A stretch of DNA of 64,000 bases from Glebionis coronaria. Lineage: Eukaryota > Streptophyta > Magnoliopsida > Asterales > Asteraceae. Below, in pieces: positions 1 through 11,319 of this stretch (position 1 is its first letter; every line of letters starts with the position of its first letter). The stretch is taken from positions 424,040,400 through 424,104,399 of the forward strand of contig CM046874.1 in NCBI GenBank assembly GCA_025667525.1, given 5' to 3'. A program made the position numbers and the translations under genes. The notes under the pieces were generated by a model that saw only the letters and a program-made list of their open reading frames with translations, ran no database searches and was not told the origin of the DNA.

Positions 1-1028
1 TACATAATCAAAATAATCAAGAAGATGAGGAGGACAATCTTTATACCACCATGATGATGTAGGTTGATCAAAACATGGATTTTGATGGAGAAACTTGTGC
101 ATAGCCAACACCATCTTCAAGACCACCATTCTTCATGTATACCTTGTGGAAAATCAGCCCTACTACTCCATGAAAACTCCTCCTTGGATGTTATGAGCAC
201 CACCAATCAATAGGGTTTCAAAGTGGCTTCAACATATGTGTAAATAACATGAGAATTTGTGGTTGATTTTGATCAAATGAGGGTGTTGTTTGTGAATATG
301 GGACGGCAAGCTAGAGAGCCAAGAGAGAAAATGGTGGTTGTTTTGCATGTTAGAATGAAGCTAGTTGTTTGAGTTAAGTGGTTTTGATAGTGGTTGTAGC
401 TTAACTTGTAAGCATAATGGACATGTGTAAATAGGTTAAGCAAATTTTAACACCTAAAGGTGTTGTTAAGTTATTTAGGCTGGTTTTGGAGTGGGGTGGG
501 ACAAGTGTCCCACTTGTCTCATCCCATTTATTTACGGGTACTCCTCGATTCTAGTTTCCTCGATTTGCGTGCCCTCGGGTCGTTTTACAAAAAACGTTTT
601 TATAAATTATGAATCAACGGCACAAAATGAATCTAATAAAAATTGTCTCATCAAAAACGGAGTTCGAAAACGTAAATACGTAATCCTAAGGTTTCCGGTT
701 TAGTCGTAAAGGACGTTAAAATAAAATCGTAAGTCCTAATCTCTTCTCGTAAATTTGTGAGTTTATGAACCAACACAAATTTAAAACTCCAAAATAATAT
801 TCACGGATAAATTTATTTTCTGAAATGTCGGACTGTCACCAAAGACGGTGTATGTAAACGTAAGCACGTAACGTTGAATCCTCCGGTTTAGACGTAGTTG
901 ATGCTACTCCAAGACGTAAATCCAAATTTCTTCCCAAAAATATGTGAGTTCATATTATAACATTAAAATAATGTTTTTAAATAATATTTGAGAATAAAAT
1001 ATCAATCGTAAATTGACGGATTGTCACA
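1..1028 (-). repeat. Element A downstream LTR, truncated by window edge
   Basis: This is the inner 1028 bases of the downstream LTR in the minus-strand reading. It matches 8955-9982 almost base for base. Its inner edge is ttgtcaca at 1021-1028, which read on the minus strand is the expected TG start of an LTR. The rest of this LTR, about 2.47 kb, lies to the left of the window. Confidence 0.9.
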
Positions 1029-1046
1029 GCATTTACCCCTAAACAG
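1029..1046 (-). promoter_or_regulatory. Element A 3' polypurine tract
   Basis: On the minus strand a purine-rich stretch (TTTAGGGGTAAATG) sits directly against the LTR start, where plus-strand DNA synthesis is normally primed in LTR elements. An exact 17-base copy of this tract recurs inside the element at 3026-3042. Confidence 0.6.
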
Positions 1047-1589
1047 GATCTTTGTCCTCAAAGATCATCTTACCTTACTACTCGCTTCTTATAGAGTTAA
1101 AGCCATGTGGGTATCTCCTCCACATTCGGTCTATTCTCACAAGTGCAATTCATTACAATACGCGAGTTCTATCAAACATAACTACGGGAATAAGATCAGG
1201 CTAAATGTTGACTTACTTTCTCTATCCATGATGTTCATGGGTTTCTGATGAATGCAACTTTTCGCTGATCTAAGCTCTACTAAGAATAATCAGATTTTCA
1301 CTTGATAGATATTCCATCAAGTTCGATTTACGAAACATAATTCACGCAGTTCTTGAAGTCCTAGGGTAGATCCAGCTTATATGCCTTTCAATCCCAACTT
1401 TTACATCATCTCAATGGTCCCATACAACGGGGACTTATATCCCATGATTTGTCAGATCATGAATTCATCTTTCCAAGGTTAAAAATTGTGGCATAACTTC
1501 GCTACCCATTTGGCACTTCAAGATCTACATTTCACATTCACATAACCTCTTGCCCACTATCGGCAGTCAATAATCAATTCCTAATTTCA

Positions 1590-2130
1590 GCAATCATTTC
1601 AGATCTCGCGGGTCGGGTATTTTGCAAGGTTAGGTTCGCCATCATAGGAAACCTTAAACCTAAAAGACATGTCCAACACACAGTGGGTGTATGTCGGGTG
1701 TCTTTATCTCAACTCCTGCTTATAGATGCTCTAAGATTTAGATCCTAACAAGATTAGATCTCGATCCTAATACGATAGTTATCAAGGATAATCTCTCCAA
1801 AGAAAAACGATTATACGGTCTATTACCAAAGGTCAATCATTCAAACATAAAACAACGCTTATATTACTTTGTATCGTTACTTTACCTCGTCCCTTCGATT
1901 TGGGGTGGTACATAGTACTCTCATCAAGGTTCGTTCTCAATGATTTCTGAGCAAATCTCTAGAAATTCGATGCGAAGCGAGGATCTTGATAAAGATGTTC
2001 GATACAGGCACACTATGTTTACATAACTCTTTTGCATTTATCATTAACGGGAATGATATTAGCAGATTTGGTCAGTCTGTCGACGATGACCCAAATCGAA
2101 TCAAATTCAGATGATGACCTTTGCAATAGC
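1590..2130 (-). pseudogene. Element A integrase remnant
   Basis: This is a decayed gypsy integrase read on the minus strand. The clearest stretch is at about 2061-2097, which translates as [12 protein letters not shown], a hallmark of gypsy integrase cores. At about 1903-1930 STMYHP corresponds to the STAYHP segment before the catalytic Glu. At about 1640-1675 a GDM...FKVS segment corresponds to the C-terminal GDMVMLKVS region seen in element B. Frameshifts and stops separate these blocks, so no functional enzyme can be made. Order and spacing match element B: the RT-to-integrase distance is about 1.34 kb here and 1.41 kb there. Identification rests on motif order rather than an alignment score. 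Confidence 0.75.
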
Positions 2131-2139
2131 TAAACATTT

Positions 2140-3290
2140 ACTAATGTATGAGACGGTGTCTGCCTTCATAATTGCCATCAGTACAACTTCTTCAGACCAA
2201 GATACTTTTAGTCATAAATGACATACATATAATACTTATACTTACAAGATTTTCAATATAACTACATCTCACAATCCTCCATATTTAGACAATCACATGT
2301 GGTCTTTAAAACATTTAACGCTATAGGCTTCTCAATTTTAATGGTTCACATTAGCCGCGAACCAATTTTATAATCTATATTATTCCTTTTTACAAACATT
2401 GTTTATTTTTATATCGTTCGGAAATTTATTTTGCATCTTCATTATTAAGGAACATGTCCTAATTGATTCTTTATCCTTTTTATATAATACGTCAGTATCT
2501 ATATTCACTTCTCATGATGATGTGATTATCATGTCCACAATTCACTCAGATATACTTTCTATGTTATGCGTCAGTAATTACGTTCGCCTTCCAGATGAAA
2601 TAAATATCACAACCGTATTTATTCAAAATTCTTTCTTCATATCTTCTATGTTTTAGTTTCGTCTTTACTATCATTTTTATCCGTTTTACTCAATCCATCG
2701 TCTAAAGCGTCGATAATTATTATAATTAATTAAATAATTATTATTCAATTTTTATGAAATGTAAACGTAAAGATTTTAAATTTCTTAGTTCGACCAACTA
2801 TATAAAATGTTCAAAATAAATTTTAATTTAATTAACAAGATTTTTGTTGATTTATCGAAAATAATTAAAATAATTAATAAGATCCGAAAACGTTCGAGAA
2901 ATCTTTGTTTATATTTTGGTCAAAATTTTCTTAGTTGAAAAGCAAAATTTGTTGTTTCAAATTTCAAGTTATGGTTTAAATGGTTTTCCTCAATCCTTTT
3001 TAAGTTATCTTGAGGTATACACAAACATTTACCCCTAAACAGAAGTTTAGTTAAATGGTTTGTGTATAAGGGAATAATCCCTTAAAAATCCTTTGTTAAA
3101 ACATTTGTCAAAATATATTTGTACTTTCTTTTTAGTATAACTCAAGGTCTTAAATGACTTCTAAATTTTGAAGAGTCAATATATATTCCATTATCCATTA
3201 ATCACGTAGTCAAATAATGTAAGGGTTTAAGTCTTTAATTACATATCAATTATTCAAGGTTCGGGTCTTCACTGTACGGCCAATTCAGGG
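2140..3290 (-). pseudogene. Element A RNase H and linker region, unrecognisable
   Basis: By position between the RT and integrase remnants this should hold RNase H and the integrase zinc-binding domain. I found no convincing residues of either. The stretch is very AT-rich with many stops in all minus-strand frames. It includes the palindrome at 3016-3068. Confidence 0.35.
3016..3068. repeat. 53-base near-perfect palindrome carrying a polypurine-tract copy
   Basis: TATACACAAACATTTA at 3016-3031 pairs with TAAATGGTTTGTGTATA at 3052-3068 with one extra base. Inside it CTAAAC pairs with GTTTAG around an AGAA loop. The left arm and loop contain a 17-base exact copy (3026-3042) of the sequence next to the LTR at 1030-1046. 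It lies between the RT and integrase remnants of element A. Confidence 0.75.
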
Positions 3291-3650
3291 CAATCTATAA
3301 TTAATTATTAACTCCTTTCTATTCTTATAAATAAACAAATAGTTCTTAATGATCATACGCATGGATTTATCAAATTACAGCCTACACACGTGATTCACCA
3401 AATTTATGAATACTACATGTGCATTGTCAATCCAAACGACATCACGTGAAACTCATAACGTTCATTACAAGAACCGGATGTAGTGATTGGAATAGATAAT
3501 CTCTTTCGCAGATGCGAAGTTGATGATAACCATGCTATGGATCAAATTTACTAGAACCTTGTAAATGATCGAACAATTCTTCCATTTCGAGTTATGGATA
3601 TCGTTTTCGATTGTCAATTTACTCAATTCACAGTAATCTATAAATATAAG
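3290..3650 (-). pseudogene. Element A reverse transcriptase remnant
   Basis: This is a decayed gypsy RT on the minus strand. ELFDHLQG at about 3554-3590 matches the DLFDQLQG segment of element B. GYHQLR and YEFHVMSFGLT follow in shifted frames, the latter matching the [11 protein letters not shown] segment of B, and then FINLVNHVC. The catalytic FIDD box should sit at about 3342-3353 but reads IIKN, so both metal-binding aspartates are lost. Aspartate codons have become Lys and Asn codons (G to A on the coding strand), which fits deamination of methylated cytosines on the other strand. Stops and frame changes occur throughout, so the enzyme is dead. Confidence 0.8.
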
Positions 3651-3699
3651 GAATGATAACACCATAGCTCTTCAGGATGACAGGCTTGGTATAATAAAA

Positions 3700-6200
3700 T
3701 CTTTCTCCGACAACTTTCTCAGTTGTACGGTAATTCCTTAAATTCAGATGGTGCTGACGTACAGTGCACAAGCCACATATGCGGCACCGAGAATATAATC
3801 AAATACCAAATTTTACTTGCCTTAATGGCGAAAGTCTTGGTAATTCATCAATAATTACTTCCTAAGGTTTCAGATAACATAAACATCTTTTAATAGATTC
3901 ATATTAGGTTCTTCTAGATTATAATATCTATGACTAATTCATAATCATTCACAATATAATTTCAAGTCTAAATGCAGGATATGGTCATCCATCAAGAATT
4001 ATTTAGATCACTTTTGATAATCAACATCTTATCATTTAGGGGAATTCTACTTGAGTTCCCATCAATTAAGACAATGTCGTCATGTCATAATCAATCAATC
4101 CATTCTACCGGCATTATCAACTTTTCAGTTTCATTGCCGTCGATAAGATGTGAACTTCTCAAAAGACTAATAATAATTCATAATCCTTCGCAAATTCAGG
4201 GATATTAGGATACACAACTACTATTAAAAGAGTAAGGTCAACGCATAATCTATGCGAGAGAATTTCAAATCAGATACAGACGAAGACATTTAATGATAAA
4301 TGAATGTATCCCATGTTTTCATAATTTGAGTACGCATTCGAAAGCTCCTCAGATCGTTATCCAGGTCATTCAAATGAAATCAAATCATAAGAAATGATAA
4401 GAACGTCAATACATCCAGTCGGGTATCAACACTCGGTAATTGGATACTTTTCCTAAGAATCTCACTACGGGAGAATTGGACAAGAAGGGAATATCAATGG
4501 TCAAATAAGACAAATTCCACAGATGAGTAAATTCAACTCAGAAGAATAGATGCTACAGGCACATATGTAGGTGTCCCTAACACTATGTCCTTATTTTTCA
4601 CTTATTGCAGATCTCATAAAATTTAATCTTTCACAACTTCAACGAAAATGTAGTGTTTATTTATTAGTTTTATGGTGACTACTAATCAGTCTTGCATAGT
4701 CCATTCCAAATTGTATGTAGGCGCGCAACTATATACAATTTCAAGATTAACGATGCAATACTCAGTTCGTCAAAATTTTATCATCATATTTGTAAAAACA
4801 TTTTCATGCTTAATTCTTTAAATAAGAATCAAAAATAAATTTACAAAGAATTTCTTTGTTATGAAAACAATTAAGTTTCCAAAGCGTTTCATAAACAACT
4901 TTATCTCAATAATGATTATTTATAAGTCACACTTTAAATAATCCATATGGTGATGAAAACCCAAATTTTTCTCAAGGGATACTGTTTTATCTTATAAAAA
5001 CAATGTGTGATCTGCAAAAGAGTGATGAAGAGTTGTTCACCAACAACTAACTACAATATGATAGAAAATGAGCTTAGCCAAACAATCATGAGGTTCATGA
5101 CTTCGATGGCACTCAGGAATACAAAGAGAATAATCCACAACGTAACTCGATTCAAGATGAGTACTTGTTCAATGGTTGCACCACTATTGCGAACATTAGG
5201 ATGAAGCAATAAAAGATAGATAACATCAATACATGTAGAATTTAGCAATCAAAGGTAGTCTTTTCATTAATCACAAACAAGTCAAAATTGTACCGTAACA
5301 CATTAAGTGTCACTATGTCATACAATTCTCAGAACTCATCCTACCAACTGATGTCTCAGTTAAGTTAAGGATTATTTTTAAAAGATACCACAATGAATAC
5401 TAATCTACAAGAGTCATTAGGTGTTCCACATGTCCCGAAAGATCCATCGGCCTCAATTTAGAAGAAGATTTCTTCAATTTATTTGTTGGACACTGGGCAT
5501 CCTCGTTAGTGGATAATGGCCTAGGAACAACCCTTAATACGAATCAACAATCAATTAAAACCTTATAATTCAATCACAGAACTTAACGACTTCTATTAAC
5601 AATCTCATATTCCGTACGGGTTAAATTTTACTTTATTCAAGTTTCAATCAACTTATACTCAATGCGATATCCTACTTCATTCTTCTAATACTTTCAATCT
5701 TATTCTTAGGCCTTAATAGGCAATAAAAGCTCGATATGAACAATACTTAATTTCCAATCCTATATCTCTTACAACAACAATTATCAAATGAGTCATTAAT
5801 ATGAAATGACTTGATCATTCAACTTAGACTTCTCGGAAAGGTATTAGTGGCATGAGGCTTTTGGGTAATGGTTCCAATAACAGCCTCAAGTGCAACATTC
5901 ACCCTTTCGATTTCAAATTTAAGAATTGGGTGACAACGAATCAGATGACATCCTTCCAGGTGGTAACGTTTTGTCAAACTCCACTCTATAAGGAAAGATC
6001 GTCATGACATCGATATCAGTTTTAATCTCGCCAATTCTTTTTCAATATCACAATCAACTACTATCTACATTTCTACGAATATCAACCATTTGTTGGGATC
6101 ATAAATATCCACAACTTGGTTTAGATCTAGGATAGCTAGAATTCCTACGAGAATAGCTTCGATTAATTTACTAGGGGATTTAGGGTTACTTGTGACAATC
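3700..6200 (-). pseudogene. Element A gag and protease remnant
   Basis: Position, between the primer site and RT on the minus strand, makes this the gag-protease region. The only sequence support is a GHY...P segment at about 5480-5521, like the second half of a retroviral-type zinc knuckle (GHxxxxC), and a possible gag start near 6180. Stops are frequent in every frame. I cannot place the protease DSG motif. No reading frame here is likely to be translated usefully. Confidence 0.45.
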
Positions 6201-6468
6201 TACGTCGTATAAATACCTCGTATAAAAATCAAAATAATCATCAAACAATCATGTAAAAAAAAATTACATCATATATATATAATCCAAGTTATATATATAT
6301 TAAAATAACACTTCTCAGTCTTGGCCTTGTCGGTAACTCGGGAATCCTTCGGCACCGTTATAGTCAAAAGATTTTTAGACATTTTTAGAAAAATGTTTTT
6401 AGTAAAAAGATTTTGAAATGTTTTATTCAAAACCTTGGTTTTAAAAATCTTTCGTTCTCTATAACGAG

Positions 6469-6481
6469 AGCTCTGGTACCA
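6469..6481 (-). promoter_or_regulatory. Element A primer-binding site
   Basis: Read on the minus strand this is TGGTACCAGAGCT, three bases inside the LTR edge. It matches the initiator-Met tRNA primer type (TGGTATCAGAGC) except for T to C at position 6 and the last base. Element B carries the same T to C change. Confidence 0.8.
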
Positions 6482-6857
6482 AACTGTAACACCCCCAAAT
6501 TTATACAACTCAGTACAGCGGAAGACTCGTTGGTGTTACGGGATAGCACATTACTCACATCATAGACAACGCATAAAATCGCGTCGTTTAATAATAAAAG
6601 CATTTCCATTCATAAATATCAAAGTTACATCGGTCCCAAGTCATTATATTTCATACAAAGTTTTACAAAGTATTTGAATGGAAAATATTGTTTAAGTGCG
6701 GGCCATGAATTCTTGTCGTCTTCCCGAGAATTACCTTCAAGTACCTGAGATAAAACATGTTAAAAGAAAAGGTCAGCGATAACGCCGAGTGAATTCATAG
6801 AGTTTAATAAATTCCATCAATATAACTTTGGTATAAAATTAGTACCAAAAATCAATT

Positions 6858-6953
6858 CGTACAAATCATTGTAATAGGCCGTAAAATAGCCAAAATCATT
6901 TTATAAAAATCTTTGTAATAGGCCATAAAATAGCCAAAGTCATTTTATACAAA
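6858..6953. repeat. Direct tandem duplication inside element A LTR
   Basis: A unit of about 43 bases containing taataggcc.taaaatagcc occurs twice in a row with a few substitutions. It is confined to the LTR and is probably replication slippage. Confidence 0.6.
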
Positions 6954-9439
6954 TCCTTATCGAAAATCATAATATAGGCATTTGCCTTAAAAATCATTAT
7001 ACGAGCCAATGTCGTAAAAACATCATACAATACGTCTTATGACGTTGTATAAAATCAAATAAAAACCGTTATATGAATATGGTTATGAAAACCAAAACAC
7101 AAACATAATATCAATAGTATGACCCTGTATTGCTAGTCAGGCAATACATCGTAATTCGGAGCGTCTATAAGTATTTCGTTAATTTTTGGATTATTATAAG
7201 CCGCATGACATTGTTACCTTACTAAACCAAAAACGGGTAGCTAACCCGATACCAATTTTGCCCATCTAAAGTAGCGTGTCGTCACAAAGGTCACGCTATG
7301 GAAATCTTCTCATACATAAATTCGCTTACCTATCAATGTGGCACGACGGGGATCAACCGTCAAGGCGCGAACTGGGGTGATCGTCCCCAAATAGTACTAT
7401 TAAATGCATAAGCGTCTACCAACTCCCGGTAGTTCACAATTCATGCTAATGGAACTTTTAGTGACATAACCTAACTTTAATAATCCATTTAATTTCATCT
7501 ATCGGGTCCTTTATTCATTTATCGGGTCATACAATCGGGTCATTCAATCATTCGGGTCCAAAAATCAATAAACAAACAATCGGGACAGATGGTGTCCTAT
7601 TTTATAAAACTAACATGTTATCTCCCTCGCGGGTTTATAAAACATTTATAAAACATTTAAAAGAGTGCGAGGCTATGAACTCACGTTGATGTGGGAAGGC
7701 GGGTTATCGGCAATTCGGACGTACGGTACGCGCTTCAATCACGGAAACCTAGACAAATAATACTCGTCTTAGACTCATGTCCAATGACTTCATAAAATTA
7801 GCAATTATGTATACGTATGATGATTATATATATATGATGATCAAGTGGGTTTACATATGCTCATTTACTCATTTTTGTGTTATGTGTCGGTAATGTTTAT
7901 ACTAGTTTTTTAGTTTTACCCATTTACGTGTTTTAAGTTCAATAAACTTATTGTATGTTCTTTAACTTGTATTAATCCATGTTATACTTATTTTATCAGT
8001 ATCTACACTTTACAAGTTGGGCCTAAATGGGTTAAGCCCAATAAGTTCTTTTTACAAGTTTTTATCTTATTTAGTCCAATTATTAGTCCAAGTATTAGTC
8101 CAATATGTTTACTTAGCTCGTTAATGTCCGTATGCCCTAAAGATCGGGTTTTATCGGTTTTTACTTGTTATACATGTCTATATATCAGTATATAAGTTTT
8201 ATAAAGTTTTCATTAGACGGGTCCAACCATCTAAGTTTTATTTAACAAAAACGTTAATTTTACGGTATTAGCCGAAAAAGTCGTAAAAATCATGTTTATA
8301 GTTTTATAACTTATAAAACTTAACAAGTTACCATTTTTATAAAATGTCCACTTATTTAACCTTTAACATATTTATATAAATAAAATCCATGGGTTAGTGG
8401 GTTTTAACTTTACATTTTATACAATATAATTTTGAGTGCTTATATAATAGTATTATACTTTATTTTTCAAAAATCGGATTTTTATCTTCACTTTAACCAA
8501 AACTGCCATATCTTGAGTTCTATATGGAGATAGAAGCTCAAATTTTAATCACATAAACTACATAATATGTGCTACATTTAACTCTTCTATAGCTACTGTT
8601 GAATCATCTTCTAAGTATTTTCTAAAAATCGTCCAAAACAGTGAACTCAGATTTGTACCTTAAACTTGCTTTGATCATATCTCACTCATTACAATGATTC
8701 CATTGCATGGCCAACTCTCACATGTGTACAAGACATATAGCTTACTGTAAATGGATTCTACTTCATCATTTTATCAGTTTACCATATGGTTCTTTACTGT
8801 TTTTATACAGCCTATCATTTAAACAAGATTTACCCATCTTTACTTATAGTTTTTCATCTTTTTATCCATGATTATCAACAACAAATCCCCACATAACATT
8901 TTTATCATCATATAATCATCATAAATATATACAATAGGAAATAAAATACATGTTTACATAATCAAAATAATCAAGAAGATGAGGAGGACAATCTTTATAC
9001 CACCATGATCATGTAGGTTGATCAAAACATGGATTTTGATGGAGAAACTTGTGCATAGCCAACACCATCTTCAAGACCACCATTCTTCATGTATACCTTG
9101 TGGAAAATCAGCCCTACTACTCCATGAAAACTCCTCCTTGGATGTTATGAGCACCACCAATCAATAGGGTTTCAAAGTGGCTTCAACATATGTGTAAATA
9201 ACATGAGAATTTGTGGTTGATTTTGATTAAATGAGGGTGTTGTTTGTGAATATGGGACGGCAAGCTAGAGAGCCAAGAGAGAAAATGGTGGTTGTTTTGC
9301 ATGTTAGAATGAAGCTAGTTGTTTGAGTTAAGTGGTTTTGATAGTGGTTGTAGCTTAACTTGTAAGCATAATGGACATGTGTAAATTGGTTAAGCAAATT
9401 TTGACACCTAAAGGTGTTGTTAAGTTATTTAGGCTGGTT

Positions 9440-9669
9440 TTGGAGTGGGGTGGGACAAGTGTCCCACTTGTATCATCCCATTTATTTACGGGTACTCCTC
9501 GATTCTAGTTTCCTCGATTTGCGTGCCCTCGGGTCGTTTTACGAAAAAAGTTTTTATAAATTATGAATCAACGGCACAAAAAGAATCTAATAAGAATTGT
9601 CTCATCAAAAACGGAGTTCGAAAACGTAAATACGTAATCCTAAGGTTTCCGGTTTAGTCGTAAAGGACG
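9440..9669. repeat. LTR block conserved between element families A and B
   Basis: This stretch, also at 486-715, is strongly similar to 12715-12935 and 21020-21240 of element B in the reverse direction, while the flanking LTR is less similar. All four copies stay open for about 70 codons antisense to their element, but the frame starts with GTG rather than ATG. I therefore favour a conserved LTR regulatory block over a protein. Confidence 0.55.
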
Positions 9670-9982
9670 TTAAAATAAAATCGTAAGTCCTAATCTCTTC
9701 TCGTAAATTTGTGAGTTTATGAACCAACACAAATTTAAAACTCCAAAATAATATTCACGGATAAATTTATTTTCTGAAATGTCGGACTGTCACCAAAGAC
9801 GGTGTATGTAAACGTAAGCACGTAACGTTGAATCCTCCGGTTTAGACGTAGTCGATGCTACTCCAAGACGTAAATCCAAATTTCTTCCCAAAAATATGTG
9901 AGTTCATATTATAACATTAAAATAATGTTTTTAAATAATATTTGAGAATAAAATATCAATCGTAAATTGACGGATTGTCACA

Positions 9983-10249
9983 ATATCTTTCAAAACATAC
10001 ACTTCTTGACTCGAACAAACTCAAAACCAAGATCTCAGATTCATTTTTTGTTGTGATTCAACATGCATGCCTAGATCATTTAAAGATCAAGACACACGAA
10101 AAATTTTCATCATAGATCTGTCATTACTCTACGAAAATAAAGAAGATATATAACAACTTTGTTACAATCTTTCTTTAATTCGATAAATCAATCAAAGAAA
10201 AACATCACTAGACAGAAAGACTCGACAGATGATAGAAAGACTCGACAAA
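9983..10249. other. Unassigned DNA between element A and the promoter-like block
   Basis: No repeat, RNA gene or coding motif is seen. If the promoter reading is right, this is the 5' part of a first intron cut by element A. It contains two near-identical 'agaaagactcgacaga' type motifs at about 10216-10250. Confidence 0.3.
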
Positions 10250-10760
10250 CAAACAGAGAAAAACCTACCCGAGACCTTTTTCTAAGATCTTGAAGCCAAC
10301 GTGTTTCTTCGATTGATGTCTTTGAGAAGAAGATCTCGACTCTAGTGCTGTGGATTGGTGGCTGCGTTTTAAAGTCGGAGTAAACAAGAGAATTGTTGAG
10401 AACTTGAGATTAGGTTTTGTGTTTTTTCTGTGGATTTGTTTTTTAGAGAGAAGAGTGTTGGAGGCTGTGTGTTATTTGTTTTTGAAGAGAGAGCGTATTT
10501 TTGAGAAAGAAAGAGACGTGGGAGAGAGATTGACTGTGTTAATTGGGTTTTGTGATTTTATATTAAGAAAAGGGGGACGGAGAAAACAAGAGGTGAGGGT
10601 ATTAAATATTGGGCGGAGATTACTAAGCAATCTCTGTGGGTAAACAAGAAGCCACGTCTTAGTGGGTGACTAAGCCACGTTTTTGTTAAAGTATTTTAAT
10701 ATTACCATTGGCTAAGCCACGTCTTATATTCCCATTGGCTGAGTTTTAATAGTGGGTTCT
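10250..10760 (-). promoter_or_regulatory. Promoter and 5' leader-like region of an unseen minus-strand gene
   Basis: Read on the minus strand from 10760 down there are two CCAATGG boxes (plus 10732-10738 and 10705-10711) and three ACGTGGC cores of the G-box/ABRE type (plus 10716-10723, 10674-10681, 10651-10658). TATA-like AATATTTAAT follows at 10601-10610 and TTAATATAAAA near 10556-10566. Next is about 200 bases of CT-rich leader (10330-10530) and a possible splice donor, CTCGGGTAGG, near 10265-10272. Element A begins about 270 bases further on, so it would sit in the first intron and the gene body would lie beyond the left edge. No coding exon is visible. An LTR promoter of an unrecognised element is the main alternative. 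Confidence 0.35.
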
Positions 10761-11300
10761 TTATTTATGTTTTTTAGTTAAAGTATTTTTTTGAAAAATC
10801 TAGGAGAACAGTTTTTTTTTTTTTTTTTTTTTTTTTCAAATTTCAGATTTTTTTATTTTCTATTTTTTAGTTAATTTTTTTTAAGTTAAAATCTTTATAT
10901 TTATATAGTTTATAGTTATTTTTTTAGTTTTGATTAATTTTTTATTTTTGCTAATCGATATATTTGGATTTGGTACATCGTGTCTATGCGGGAATTTTGA
11001 ACGTATTAACGTGGAAATATATTTGACGGGTCAAACGTTTTTGTGGCCGGATTTGAAGACAAAAGTGACGAGTCAACGTGACGGGGTTTATTTTTCGCGA
11101 CTACGGATTTTTCGATCGGGTTTAATTTATAATCGTTTGAGCCGTCAACAATTTTTGAGCCGCGTGAAGTGTTATTCCAACATACGAGGATTGTGACGAA
11201 GTTTTACGGTTTATTAATTGGTTGGGGTGTAAAAACTCGTTAAATCCACTTCACGTCTTCTTCACGAATTGTAAAATCCCGAAAACAATAACATCCACAT
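10761..11300. other. Unassigned AT-rich DNA with a poly-T run
   Basis: A run of 25 T lies at 10812-10836. The reading frame at 10930-11196 (88 codons) resembles nothing I know and has no supporting context. The end near 11222 (ggggtgtaaaaac) may approach the start of element S, but no LTR or primer site is recognisable. Confidence 0.3.
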
Positions 11301-11319
11301 CATTTTTCCTCGATTTTCA

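Larger units (their letters stand above)
1..9982 (-). mobile_element. Element A: decayed Ty3/gypsy LTR retrotransposon
   Basis: Bases 1-1028 repeat at 8955-9982 with no net length change, and both copies end in ttgtcaca. Read on the minus strand, the element runs upstream LTR (9982-6485), primer site, about 5.46 kb of internal DNA, polypurine tract, then downstream LTR (1028 to beyond the window start). Internal order on the minus strand is gag, RT, integrase, as in Ty3/gypsy. By eye about 10 differences separate the two LTR copies over the 1028 shared bases (about 1%), yet the internal genes are full of stops and frameshifts. LTR ends and primer site resemble element B, so A is a related family in the opposite orientation. 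The far end lies outside the window, so the target duplication cannot be checked; bases 9983-9987 (atatc) are the candidate right copy. Confidence 0.9.
6485..9982 (-). repeat. Element A upstream LTR (3498 bp)
   Basis: In the minus-strand reading it begins TGTGACAATCCG at 9982 and ends GGGGGTGTTACA at 6485, giving TG...CA ends. Its last 1028 bases on the plus strand are shared with 1-1028. Blocks within it (for example near 7670-7720 and 9440-9669) resemble blocks of the element B LTR in reverse orientation, so the families share ancestry. A length near 3.5 kb fits the long LTRs of Tekay/Del-type chromoviruses. Confidence 0.88.

Noticed and set aside
10350..10643. 97-codon plus-strand frame
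   Set aside because: It has no recognisable domain, and the DNA reads better as a minus-strand promoter and leader.
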